A stretch of DNA of 64,000 bases. Source: an uncultured Candidatus Saccharibacteria bacterium (GTDB lineage Bacteria > Patescibacteriota > Saccharimonadia > Saccharimonadales > Saccharimonadaceae). Both the position numbers and the translations under genes were made by a program. The notes below the pieces were generated by a model. That model had not been told where the DNA came from, searched no databases, and saw only the letters and a program-made list of their open reading frames with translations. Below, one piece after another: positions 16,113 to 25,457 of this stretch (positions are counted from its first letter, which is position 1; each line of letters begins with the position of its first letter). The DNA is taken from NCBI GenBank assembly GCA_947428935.1, contig CANENS010000004.1, positions 1 to 64,000 of the forward strand. The letters run 5' to 3'.

Positions 16113-17213
16113 ATGAATGAGTTGAGGTTCGATGCGTCGGTTCCGGACGCACAAAATAAGCGGAAACAAACACCGGTTCCTCTGGAGCAAACATCAAAAA
16201 ACATTACGGATTTGGGCGTGAACTCGCAAGTTATTGAGGCTAATTCAACACAAGCGAGTGGTTTTTCGGACTCTAGCCAGGGTCAACCAGAACCAGACCA
16301 CAAAGCAATAACAGCAGTATCGGCTCCTTCCGTAGTTACAGAAGGAGCCGACTCGGCGCCGAGTCGAAAAGCGGCCGAGCAGCCGACTGATGCTACAATG
16401 GCGCTAAAACCGCCAGCAGCACCCGCACCTTATGCGGAATCGGATAGTGCGGTGGCGACGCAGGAAGCTGGTGTGACCAACGCACAGAATGGTTCTACTG
16501 CGCAAAACATTTCAAGGTCAGCAGAGCAGGCTCCAGTTTTTCATTCTAAAGAAATCGGTACTAAGACAGTTAAAAAAGAGGATCCGTTCAAGAAGCAAAA
16601 CCAAGATCGAGCCCAACGGAAAAAACTCCAGGTCAAACAACTAAAGATCGCCTTACCAATCGTGGCGGTAGTCGTGGCAGGGGTGGTCGCTCTGACGGTG
16701 TTTTTAATAGTGAAGAACGTTAGCCAAAGCGACCAGCTGGATAATGGCGGGGAGCAAACTGCCAACTCGCCCGAAGAGGCGGCAATAACGAATCATGTTG
16801 AAGCAGCACAAAATCTCTACGAGCAATCTGACCCCGACTCAGATACTATTGCCAATTATTTTGAAGAACAATCATCTCAGGATCAGCCAGTAATTGGGCG
16901 TAACAACCTATACATAGCCGAGATGACCGCTTATGCAGATAATGAATATTATAATCTTGCGCTTGAAGCAGCGGATCAGGTTGATACAAGGTATTTGACC
17001 AATTATCAATATGTTCTACTCTATGGCACTTTGGCGGATATTTATTATCAACGCGGAGATCAGGCGAAAGGAGATTATTATATTGGTCTCTTAGAGGAGA
17101 AGGGGCTAGTTTCAAAAGATGAAGAGTTAAACACATCTGGCGAAGTTGATTATCAGACAGTGCAGGATGAAATTGATAGAGTTGAAGCCGAAAAAGAACA
17201 GGAGGAAGAATAA
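16113..17213 (+). CDS. Membrane-anchored protein with disordered cytoplasmic part
   Basis: 366 residues from the ATG at 16113. A GCTAAAAT -10-like element sits just upstream, so the mRNA may be nearly leaderless. Residues 1-190 are low-complexity, rich in Ala, Pro, Gln, Ser and Thr; a single membrane helix (IALPIVAVVVAGVVALTVFL) follows; the outer part is acidic, helical and TPR-like (residues about 240-350). The downstream gene starts right after its stop with the ribosome site inside this gene, so the pair is an operon. It may help export or anchor the large secreted partner (inference). Confidence 0.65.
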   Translation: MNELRFDASVPDAQNKRKQTPVPLEQTSKNITDLGVNSQVIEANSTQASGFSDSSQGQPEPDHKAITAVSAPSVVTEGADSAPSRKAAEQPTDATMALKPPAAPAPYAESDSAVATQEAGVTNAQNGSTAQNISRSAEQAPVFHSKEIGTKTVKKEDPFKKQNQDRAQRKKLQVKQLKIALPIVAVVVAGVVALTVFLIVKNVSQSDQLDNGGEQTANSPEEAAITNHVEAAQNLYEQSDPDSDTIANYFEEQSSQDQPVIGRNNLYIAEMTAYADNEYYNLALEAADQVDTRYLTNYQYVLLYGTLADIYYQRGDQAKGDYYIGLLEEKGLVSKDEELNTSGEVDYQTVQDEIDRVEAEKEQEEE

Positions 17214-17214
17214 A

Positions 17215-20121
17215 ATGCTAAAGTTTAGTAATCGTTTAAAAATTTTAGTCACTGTGACGGCGTGCATATTTGCCGCGTTAACGACTTCTGCGAATACATC
17301 TGCCTACATCACCGATCCGTCAAAAATTTGGTCTGACCGGCCGGAGTGGAAATCTTGCGTTAGTAAACTTGTCGGAACACAATCCACTTCAATCGGTGCG
17401 GTCGTCATTGCCTGCGACTCTTGTACAAAGCAAAACGGAACCACCAACTACGGTGCTAGCTGGATCGGCACGCCTACTTCTTCGGTTACCGTAGCCAACG
17501 AGGATGACATTAAAAATGGCTATGTCACGGCATATTTGTTTGGAACAGCGTATTCTTGCGCTAGAACTTGGGGCAAAGATAATCAGATTATGGCCTACAA
17601 CCTCTGGATCGGTGATGGGGCCGGTGCCAATAGTGTTCATAGCCCGGTAGCCGATTATATCGAAGGTGTACCTAGCCAAATGAGACGAGGCATCCAAGGT
17701 GGCCCCAGGACTTGGGCGAAGCCATTAAGAAAGAAAAAGATCAAAATCAATATCAAGAAGTTTGAAGAAGGTGCAGATTGTACGACCAATGCTAAAGGCA
17801 CCGTAAAAACCTGTAAGAGGACCGTATCGATTAACCGTTGTTTTGATAAGCTGCTTAGCTATGCCGGGAATGGCATAAATAGCTGTGGTGGACAGGATTC
17901 CACTATCACGCTTAAGATACCGATTATACCGACACCAGAGGATGAAGTACCACGCGAGGGCGATTTCAGCGCTACAACCACCATCCATATTCCCGCAAAT
18001 GGCAGTGACGTCCTGGAATACACCAAAGAATCTGGCGTCAACGGCGATGCGACTGTTGCATTTAGTACAAAAAGTAGCAGCGTAACCGTTGAGTTCTGGC
18101 ATAATGTCTATTATGATTCAAAGCTATATACGCCACAATCCGGCAAGCGCCCTGGGCGCGACGTTGACAATACACTCGATAAGATTTGCGCCAAACTAAC
18201 AGCCGTCAAGCAGACCAAGTTATATCGTCCTAGCTCGAGTGGGTGGACCACCGCGGATCTTTCTACCAAAGAAGACTTCTGCACTGGTGGGAACGGACAA
18301 AATAACGGTCTAAGATATCAGCCCGATGGCTCCACGCGTGATGTGAAACTTCGGCCTGGCGAGACAAAGATTGTCTGTCAAAGATTAAAAGTTCGAGATT
18401 CTAAGTGGAAAGTAAAGGAGACGGTTAGCTACGACTGGACCGACCCGGCTTCTTGGGTATCTCCATACCCTTGCAGTCCCTATGAGTGTAATTGTACCGG
18501 TGAGGGAGACTCGAGGACATGCGGAACTTGCTATAGCACATGTGGAGGATATTATAGCAAGACCCGGGAAGAGCGCAAGACTTGGGATGCCACACTTGAA
18601 AGCCATGACGGACCCAATACTAGTGCTTGTGCAATGATTACGCGACCGGCAGAGCCAGATCCTGATCCAGACCCCGATCCAGATCCAGACGACCCGGACG
18701 ACCCGGACGGAGTCAGCATGGACGCGGTAATCGACGGCAGAAACGGAACTCCTACGCTCTATGTTGGAGAAAACGCGGAGGCTATTTGGTCTATCCATGC
18801 ACCAAACTACCCCACCCATCGCCTCGAAGAATATCAAGATGTACTCTACCATGTACCTAGCGGACAAGTATACGACAAGAGCATCGTGAGCGGAGTCAAC
18901 AATTTAAAAGTTGGACCTTGCAGTGTAGGTTCGAGGTCGACATTGGGGTGGGGGTGCGCCAGTAAGCACGGCCAGGCAGGATTAGCGACGTCGGATAGGC
19001 TCGGAGTGACTTGGGAGGCTTTTGACGAAGATAAAGATAGCCTTAGCTTGATCGTGCCGGATAAACTTGGTGATAAATACTGTGCTTCCGGCGGAGTACG
19101 CTATCAGTATTGGCGGGGGGTTGCCAACTCGCGTGAATACAATAAACTGGGTAGTTTTACTTGGGAATTGTTACCGGGTCTTGATTACTGGAACATCATG
19201 CCGTCGTCCTGTAAGACTCTAAGCAAGAAACCCTCTACCAACATCTGGAATGGGAGCTTGTACACGAGCAGGAATATTAGCACTTTCACTTCCGACCGCT
19301 TTACCAATGCTTCGGAGTGGTTCAAAAACTTCTCGTCAACCGATGAGCGAAAACTTTATGGTTCTTGGTCAGAGCATATCGCCGCGGTCGGTGGCACAAC
19401 CAAAAATTTTGCTTCGGGTTCGTCGCTAGCGATCGGCTCTAAGTTTAACACTAGCAGCAACTTCTGGGAGAATTCGACTCTCACGATTGCAAACAATAAC
19501 TCCGAGAGCTTAGGTAACTCCGGGATTGGAGTGTCAACCGCAATCGAACAGCTGAAAGACCGAATGCTGGGTGACGATAAGCCAGTGGAAGAAATTAGCT
19601 CTATTGGTGGCATTAGCGTTAGCGGCACAAAGGTTTATCACGCGAGTAGTGACTTAGAAATTACTGGCGATATCGAAAACAATGGCACATATGATAGTAT
19701 TAGCGCTATCCCGCAAGTCCTGATTTTCGCGGACAATAATGTCAAAATTTCTAAGAACGTGAAGCGCATTGACGCCTGGCTAATTGTGGGTGGAACGATC
19801 GACACCTGCCACGACTTTGTGAACGGTAAGGACGACACCGAAACCGGAACGAGTGCCGACGGAACCAATGGCGGGTGCAATCAACAGCTCATCTTCAACG
19901 GACCGGTGGTGGCAAATGGGATCAAGCTAAACCGTAGCTACGGATCTGAGGCTAACGGCGCTATTAGCGGTAGCTTCAAAGGAGCCGCTAATAGCCGCAC
20001 TCAACCAGCCGAAGTGTTTAACTATCGCGCTGATGCTTACCTTTGGGCTTATGCTCAGTCCGGCAAATACGGCACCACACTGAACGAAGTCTATACGTCT
20101 GAGTTGGCGCCGAGGTATTAA
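17215..20121 (+). CDS. Large secreted cysteine-containing surface protein
   Basis: 968 residues from ATG 17215, with AGGAGG overlapping the end of the previous gene. A signal peptide (LKILVTVTACIFAALTTSANTSA) is followed by a Cys-rich N-terminal half, a repeated Pro-Asp linker near residue 480-500 (DPDPDPDPDPDDPDDPD) and a C-terminal region with ILIF-like strands, DAWLIVGGTIDTC, QLIFNGPVVANG and a final YLWAYAQSGKYGTT ... LAPRY. I associate this C-terminal pattern with Saccharibacteria surface proteins near pilus genes, but give no function. Likely exported and exposed on the cell surface. Confidence 0.7.
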   Translation: MLKFSNRLKILVTVTACIFAALTTSANTSAYITDPSKIWSDRPEWKSCVSKLVGTQSTSIGAVVIACDSCTKQNGTTNYGASWIGTPTSSVTVANEDDIKNGYVTAYLFGTAYSCARTWGKDNQIMAYNLWIGDGAGANSVHSPVADYIEGVPSQMRRGIQGGPRTWAKPLRKKKIKINIKKFEEGADCTTNAKGTVKTCKRTVSINRCFDKLLSYAGNGINSCGGQDSTITLKIPIIPTPEDEVPREGDFSATTTIHIPANGSDVLEYTKESGVNGDATVAFSTKSSSVTVEFWHNVYYDSKLYTPQSGKRPGRDVDNTLDKICAKLTAVKQTKLYRPSSSGWTTADLSTKEDFCTGGNGQNNGLRYQPDGSTRDVKLRPGETKIVCQRLKVRDSKWKVKETVSYDWTDPASWVSPYPCSPYECNCTGEGDSRTCGTCYSTCGGYYSKTREERKTWDATLESHDGPNTSACAMITRPAEPDPDPDPDPDPDDPDDPDGVSMDAVIDGRNGTPTLYVGENAEAIWSIHAPNYPTHRLEEYQDVLYHVPSGQVYDKSIVSGVNNLKVGPCSVGSRSTLGWGCASKHGQAGLATSDRLGVTWEAFDEDKDSLSLIVPDKLGDKYCASGGVRYQYWRGVANSREYNKLGSFTWELLPGLDYWNIMPSSCKTLSKKPSTNIWNGSLYTSRNISTFTSDRFTNASEWFKNFSSTDERKLYGSWSEHIAAVGGTTKNFASGSSLAIGSKFNTSSNFWENSTLTIANNNSESLGNSGIGVSTAIEQLKDRMLGDDKPVEEISSIGGISVSGTKVYHASSDLEITGDIENNGTYDSISAIPQVLIFADNNVKISKNVKRIDAWLIVGGTIDTCHDFVNGKDDTETGTSADGTNGGCNQQLIFNGPVVANGIKLNRSYGSEANGAISGSFKGAANSRTQPAEVFNYRADAYLWAYAQSGKYGTTLNEVYTSELAPRY

Positions 20122-20141
20122 AGGAGTCAAACATCGTCTTA

Positions 20142-20173
20142 TTAAGGCTCTCGAAATCGAGAGCCTTAATTTT
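20142..20173 (+). terminator. Strong terminator after the surface-protein operon
   Basis: Perfect 13-bp stem TTAAGGCTCTCGA/TCGAGAGCCTTAA with a two-base loop and TTTT. The last T residues are also the first bases of cassette 6, which therefore abuts the terminator. Confidence 0.9.
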
Positions 20174-20374
20174 CGCAGCGGGCTCGTCTATATCAATGGC
20201 GGTCGTTTGGGGTACTCTGGCATCTACGGTTACGGATGGTCGTCCCGGGTTGGTTCTTCTGATATTAATAGTGCATACTACCTCAACTTCGGTGTGTCTG
20301 CCGTCCACCCGTCCAACAACGACAGTCGCCGGAACGGCTTCCCCCTCCGCTGCTCGAGCATAGACAGTAATAAT
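20172..20374 (+). repeat. FISUMP-type C-terminal cassette 6
   Basis: TTCGCAGCGGG to AGACAGTAATAAT with the SSIDSNN tail. Near-consensus open frame lacking a start: RSGLVYINGGRL, GIYGYGWSSRVGSS, SAYYLNFGVSAVHPS, RRNGFPLRC. Placed directly on the T-tract of the preceding terminator. Confidence 0.88.
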
Positions 20375-20526
20375 ACAAGGTAAAAGCTTTTGTTTTTTAT
20401 CGTTATCCCTCTATTATTTTTCAAGGCAAGGCAACCATTCCCGAGCCCATTGCACGGAAACGGTTATGATCTAATGTTTAATATTACGAAACACTTATAG
20501 CTCTACATATATTAATTACCGCCTAG

Positions 20527-21561
20527 CTATACATGACGCTTCTTCTTGCGTACAGTCTCGATCAGCTTGGTAATTTGGTACTTGGCCGGTTCTAGCACTA
20601 AATCATGCGCTGGCGTATACTTCAGTTCATCCACGCCAAAACCCCGCTTAAAACATGACACACCATAAAAACGATGTTTTGTCTCGTCTTCACCGACAAT
20701 TCCCCAAAAATTATAACGCTTAATTCCCCGCTTGCGTGCATCGCGCATCGCCTCGAGGTGCAAAAGCGGCGCTCCCGAGAGCTTAGTGCCGAGCTCCGAC
20801 GACACTCCGTAATGATACGAAGCCTCGTTACCATAAAAAATCATAAAATTCTGCGCCAAAGTTTTACCCTGATACTTCGCGGAATAGAGCACCGCTTCGC
20901 CATTTTTGGCAAAAGCCGCAAACTGCTTGGTGAAAAAATCCTCCGAAAAAGCCACGAACTTCTGCCGCCCCGCCGTTTCGAGCTGAATTTGATAAAATTC
21001 GTGAATGTCGGCCGGATCAGTCGACTTTTCCACCGTGATCTCATTTTTCGCTGCCTTGCGCAAGGCTCGACGCAAACGCTGCCGCATTCCTTTCATAATT
21101 TCGTCTTCATCCTTATTAAGATCCAGCACCCCCGCAAACTCCACCGAAAGATACATGGGCGCCGGCACCAATCCTAGTTCTCGCATCAACTGCATTGAGT
21201 CATCCGAGTGTTTTAACTGCGGACGCACCCGTACAAAGACACAATGATGCCGCTTCCCTTGTGTTTTCATATCCTGAAAAATGCGATCGACCGCCGCCTG
21301 ATCATGCCAATCCAAAATCGGCCCGCCAGCAATCGCCAAATGTCGCCCGCGTTTAGCCGCCTCTACTACGCCAGCGTAAGCGCCTCGGATGACGCCTTGC
21401 TCATCAACCAAGATGCGCCGCACAATTTCGTTACCACGACTACGGTAAAATTCATAAAAATCCCACGACTGCAAAAAGTTCGCCTCCGGATGGCTAGTTA
21501 CAAAATCATCCCACGCTGTCCGGTCCTCCGCATCTACAATCTTCATCTCCGTTCTCTTCAT
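20527..21561 (-). CDS. FemA/FemX-like peptidyltransferase (GNAT fold)
   Basis: 344 residues, the family size. Such enzymes use aminoacyl-tRNA to add the cross-bridge amino acid to peptidoglycan precursors at the inner membrane face. Seen: FLQSWDFYEFYRSRG near the N-terminus, a first GNAT-like half, and the C-terminal signature YHYGVSSELG, LLHLEAMRDARKRGIKRYNFWG and HRFYGVSCFKRGFG. Ribosome site GAGGAG precedes ATG 21561; a second ATG five codons later is possible. Monocistronic. Confidence 0.88.
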   Translation of the reverse strand: MKRTEMKIVDAEDRTAWDDFVTSHPEANFLQSWDFYEFYRSRGNEIVRRILVDEQGVIRGAYAGVVEAAKRGRHLAIAGGPILDWHDQAAVDRIFQDMKTQGKRHHCVFVRVRPQLKHSDDSMQLMRELGLVPAPMYLSVEFAGVLDLNKDEDEIMKGMRQRLRRALRKAAKNEITVEKSTDPADIHEFYQIQLETAGRQKFVAFSEDFFTKQFAAFAKNGEAVLYSAKYQGKTLAQNFMIFYGNEASYHYGVSSELGTKLSGAPLLHLEAMRDARKRGIKRYNFWGIVGEDETKHRFYGVSCFKRGFGVDELKYTPAHDLVLEPAKYQITKLIETVRKKKRHV

Positions 21562-21710
21562 TTCACTCCTCTACTTCGCCCCGATTTTCAGAAACCTAAA
21601 CTCCATATATAAGCTCATTATATCATAAATATGGCTTAGCACAGTCAAACCGTCAATAAATGGCTTTTTCTACGAATCATTGTAGAAACATGCTACTTGT
21701 TAGCTAGAAA

Positions 21711-21766
21711 TGACCAACGGTCAGTAATTTTACCTCTGGCTTTAATGCAAAAATGACCAACAGTCA
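21711..21766. repeat. Paired-palindrome intergenic repeat, copy 2
   Basis: TGACCAACGGTCA (21711-21723) and TGACCAACAGTCA (21754-21766) flank about 30 bases that include GTAATTTTACC and TTTAATGCAAAAA. Matches copy 3 at 39553 in inverted orientation. Confidence 0.75.
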
Positions 21767-21850
21767 GTAATTGATCCTGCAGTCTCAATAATAGCATTAT
21801 AGAAAGCGCTGATGGACAGTATAATATTACCGAAGCGCCCCTTTATTTCG

Positions 21851-22068
21851 TTCGCAGCGGGGTCGTCTTTATCAATATCGGTCGTTTGAGGTCTTCTGGT
21901 ACCGTTGGTTGCGGATGGTCGTCACGGATCCAACTTTCTAGCACGGAAAGAGCATATAACCTCAGTTTCAATGCGTCGGCCGTCGCCTTGTCTGATCGTA
22001 GCGATCGCTTCTACGGCTTCCCCCTCCGCTGCTCGAATATGAACAGTAATCAGCAAAGACGTAATTAA
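21851..22068 (+). repeat. FISUMP-type C-terminal cassette 7
   Basis: TTCGCAGCGGGG start; the tail is degenerate (CSNMNSN instead of CSSIDSN). Open frame without start: RSGVVFINIGRL, VGCGWSSR, AYNLSFNASAV, DRFYGFPLRC. Lies between divergent genes. Confidence 0.82.
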
Positions 22069-22077
22069 AAAGAAAAG

Positions 22078-22172
22078 TTCGCAGCGGAAGTGTAGGCACA
22101 AATAACGAAAACATTTTTAATATTAGAGCATCAACAAAGTCATCTAAATGTCACTTGAATTTTGTAAGCTAG
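22078..22172 (+). repeat. FISUMP-type cassette 8, truncated
   Basis: Only the first part is present: TTCGCAGCGG then RSGSVGTNNEN, and a stop about 30 codons on, with no FPLRC end. It directly follows cassette 7, so a tandem pair has lost most of its second member. Confidence 0.6.
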
Positions 22173-22209
22173 GGAGGTAAACGGAAAAGTTGTTAAACGA
22201 AAGGAAATA

Positions 22210-22887
22210 ATGGCGATTCTAGAAGTAGAAAATTTGAGCAAAACTTATGGTAAAGGTGAAAACATGGTGCGGGCGGTCGACGACGTTAGCTTTGCGATCG
22301 AGGAGGGGGAGTTTGTCGCAATTGTCGGAGCTAGCGGCTCCGGCAAGTCGACACTCCTCCACCTCCTCGGTGGAGTCGACCGCCCGACCGACGGCGTCGT
22401 ACGGATCGAAAACAAGAATATTTATCAACTATCCGACGATGCGTTGGCAATTTTTCGGCGCCGCCAGATCGGAATCATCTACCAATTTTACAACCTGATT
22501 CCGATCTTAAATGTAGTGGAAAATATCACTTTGCCTTGCGATCTTGATAATAAGAAAGTGAGCAATGCAAGACTAAATGAACTAATCAAAACTTTGGGTT
22601 TAGAAGAACGCATCGATCATTTGCCAAATCAGCTTTCTGGAGGTCAGCAGCAACGCGTTTCGATCGGGCGAGCCTTGATTAACGATCCAGCTTTGATTCT
22701 GGCGGATGAGCCAACCGGAAATCTGGATTCGAAAGCTGGGGATGAAATTGTTTCCCTGCTCAAACTGTCGAATAAAAAATACCATCAAACCATCGTTGTG
22801 ATTACGCACGATTTAGAAATCGCGGCGCAGGCGGACCGCGTATTAACTTTCGAAGATGGACGAGTGACCAAAGATGAGAGAATGTAA
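22210..22887 (+). CDS. ABC transporter ATPase, MacB/LolD/BceA type
   Basis: 225 residues. Walker A GASGSGKST, Q-loop in YQFYNLIPILNVVENI, signature LSGGQQQR, Walker B LILADEPTGNLD and H-loop VITHD are all intact. The NLD after Walker B and the ~225 length are typical of ATPases that pair with FtsX-type permeases. The permease follows at 23005 and a kinase/regulator pair beyond it, suggesting a Bce-like module for sensing and resisting envelope-active peptides (inference). Confidence 0.93.
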   Translation: MAILEVENLSKTYGKGENMVRAVDDVSFAIEEGEFVAIVGASGSGKSTLLHLLGGVDRPTDGVVRIENKNIYQLSDDALAIFRRRQIGIIYQFYNLIPILNVVENITLPCDLDNKKVSNARLNELIKTLGLEERIDHLPNQLSGGQQQRVSIGRALINDPALILADEPTGNLDSKAGDEIVSLLKLSNKKYHQTIVVITHDLEIAAQADRVLTFEDGRVTKDERM

Positions 22888-23004
22888 TATGGCAGCATAC
22901 CAAAAATTGGCCGATCTATTCTGTCGACTTTATCAAAAATCAAAATTACGCCATGGTAAAAAATATTTATACAATTATGCATATATTGACAGAAAGGAGG
23001 AAAA

Positions 23005-25236
23005 GTGCGAATTCTAGAAAAGTTAACACTCGAAAATTTGCGAAAAAATAAGCGGCGCTCGCTGGTCACGATCGTGGGCGTTATGCTTTCGTCGGCTCTG
23101 ATCCTAGCCGTAGCGGGCATGGCGACTAGCTTCCAGGCTATGATGGTTAATTTTACAAAAGCGAAATCGGGCGATTATCATGATATGTACCAGGAAGTGC
23201 CAGTTGCCCAAATTCCACTAATCGAACAAAATCAACATATCGAGAATTACTATTTCAGCACGCCGCTAACAAAACAGGATTTGGGTGCCGATGCCTGGGA
23301 ATATTATCAACAATATCCGCATGATATATATAACCTGGAGAATTATCAACCATTCAGCCAATTGCCCGAGCAAACCGAAAAGAATGCGCGTTATAATGTC
23401 TTTGTGCGCTACGATCAGGCTAAAAACGCCACCGAAACGCGCGATCAGCTGCTGGCGACCTTGATGCAAGACACCGGCGAGGATATTAACGTGCGGGTCA
23501 ATGACCGTTTAATGCAGTACGAGGGCGCTATGGGCGAAACCGAGCTGGCGGTGCTCTATAGTATGGCCGCGATCGTGATTGGAATTATCGTGGTCACTAG
23601 TATTTTTGCCATCCGGAATAGTTTTAGCATTTCCGCGAATGAGCGCATGCGGCAATTTGGCATGCTGGCCAGTATCGGCGCCACTCCACGCCAAATTCGC
23701 CATAGCGTGCTTTTCGAAGGGCTGGTGGTCGGGCTGATTGGTATTCCGATGGGGTTGGTTTGCGGAGTTTTGGCGGTGGTGATCCTAGTGGCAGTGGTGA
23801 ACGCCTTACTCGATGGCATGATTGTGGCGCCAGTAGTCTTCTCGGTACCGTTTTGGATTTTTCCGATAACGCTGACGCTCAGTTTCGTGACCATTCTGCT
23901 TTCCTGCCTCATGCCGGCAATCCGAGCCGGGCGCATGTCGCCAATTACGGCCATCCGCGGTAACAAGGAAGTCAAAATCAAAGCCAAAAAGCTCAAAACT
24001 TCCCCTTTGACCAAGAAAGTTTTTGGCATGGGCGGTGTAATTGCGAGCAAAAACTTGAAGCGCAGTCGCAAAAAGTATCGCACTACCGTGATTTCGATCG
24101 TGGTCTCGGTTGCGACTTTTATTGGCCTGTCCGGCTTTATGGGCCTAATGAAGACTACACTTGAGCTGCAATACGCCAATTCTGACATTGATCTATCGAT
24201 TAATGGCGGTCCGGTCTCGCTCTACGAAGAAGTGATCGAAAAATACCAAATCAAAGACTATGCTTATTATCAAAGCGTAGCTACGGCTAACCCTATCCTT
24301 ACGCTAAAAGTTAACGCGGAGTATTTTGAAAAATTTGCCAAGGAGCTCGGCATCCACACTAAAGATTATAATAAAGTGGCAATTCTGAACGATCACGAGA
24401 TGACTGCGGTGGAAGATGGCGGCTATAAGGTTAAACGAGCCACCGACCTGAAAGACGGCGATACTTATGAAGTACAAGTATATGATCAAGAAACGGCAAG
24501 TAAAATGTCTAATCAGCTGAACGCACGCGGCCTGGTTTCGATCGTCGACACCGCCCCCACTACATCAGTCAAAATTCCGATCACTAAGGTGACCGACCAC
24601 ATGCCGCTCGGCTTTGAGAGCAGTTATTATGCGGTTTTGCTGATTTCGGAAAATTATGACCGAGATTTACCGGTCTACACCGAGGCCAATAATTTCGTTG
24701 CCAAAAATCTCGAAAATACCAGCGAAATCGTCGAATACCTCGAAAATCTAAAGGAGCAAAGCGATCAGTATGACAGTGTGTTTCCGCTCGACGTAAAAGA
24801 GACTATGGCTGCAGAACGGCGGTTGTTCCTCCTGATCGGGATTTTCCTCTACGGCTTCATCACGGTCGTGACCTTAATCGGTGTCACCAGCGTCTTCAAT
24901 ACGATTTCGACCAATATCGCCTTGCGAGCCAAAGAATTTGCTATGCTGCGTTCGGTTGGTATGACCAGCAAAGAATTTAATCGCATGGTGCGGCTGGAGA
25001 GTCTCATGTACAGCACGAAGGCCCTGATCATTGGCCTGCCGCTCGGCGTATTGCTGGCTTATGGTTTTTATAAGGCGTTGGTCGACGCGATTGATTTCGG
25101 GTTCAAGCTGCCTTGGAGTGCTATCGGGATTGCTGTCGTGGCCGTTGGTGTCTTAGTCAGCATCATTATGCATTATTCCGTGAAGCAGGTGTCGAAGCAA
25201 AACATTATCGAAACCATCCGCGACGACAATATTTAA
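23005..25236 (+). CDS. FtsX-family ABC permease, two FtsX domains
   Basis: 743 residues starting at GTG with GAAAGGAGG upstream. Membrane helix near 20-45, a first FtsX triad about 185-320, another helix about 365-385 (the start of the second half), a large extracellular domain about 390-600 and a second triad about 605-735. It lacks the coiled-coil of LolE and fits MacB-like mechanotransmitters without export pore or BceB-type permeases. Partner of the ATPase at 22210; a 117-base gap separates them. Confidence 0.9.
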   Translation: MRILEKLTLENLRKNKRRSLVTIVGVMLSSALILAVAGMATSFQAMMVNFTKAKSGDYHDMYQEVPVAQIPLIEQNQHIENYYFSTPLTKQDLGADAWEYYQQYPHDIYNLENYQPFSQLPEQTEKNARYNVFVRYDQAKNATETRDQLLATLMQDTGEDINVRVNDRLMQYEGAMGETELAVLYSMAAIVIGIIVVTSIFAIRNSFSISANERMRQFGMLASIGATPRQIRHSVLFEGLVVGLIGIPMGLVCGVLAVVILVAVVNALLDGMIVAPVVFSVPFWIFPITLTLSFVTILLSCLMPAIRAGRMSPITAIRGNKEVKIKAKKLKTSPLTKKVFGMGGVIASKNLKRSRKKYRTTVISIVVSVATFIGLSGFMGLMKTTLELQYANSDIDLSINGGPVSLYEEVIEKYQIKDYAYYQSVATANPILTLKVNAEYFEKFAKELGIHTKDYNKVAILNDHEMTAVEDGGYKVKRATDLKDGDTYEVQVYDQETASKMSNQLNARGLVSIVDTAPTTSVKIPITKVTDHMPLGFESSYYAVLLISENYDRDLPVYTEANNFVAKNLENTSEIVEYLENLKEQSDQYDSVFPLDVKETMAAERRLFLLIGIFLYGFITVVTLIGVTSVFNTISTNIALRAKEFAMLRSVGMTSKEFNRMVRLESLMYSTKALIIGLPLGVLLAYGFYKALVDAIDFGFKLPWSAIGIAVVAVGVLVSIIMHYSVKQVSKQNIIETIRDDNI

Positions 25237-25269
25237 CAGCAAAAGGTGCAGTCTAGAAAAATCTTACTC

Positions 25270-25332
25270 CATCTTGGGCGTCAACCATACGGCGCTCAAG
25301 ATGGGGGATAAAAAACGCCGCACAAAGCGGCG
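25270..25332 (+). terminator. Two hairpins between transporter and regulator genes
   Basis: ATCTTG/CAAGAT closes the first stem (25271-25302) and CGCCGC/GCGGCG the second (25316-25332), followed by GTGAAAAAG. They separate the transporter pair from the two-component genes. Confidence 0.6.
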
Positions 25333-25457
25333 CGTGAAAAAGTTACTAGGGATACAAAAACGCGAGAATTACGATTAAAAGACAGGGCATAATACATAGG
25401 TATAAGCACGATGCGCCCAGTTTGTAAAATATCAGGAAAAGTATTATACTATAGATA

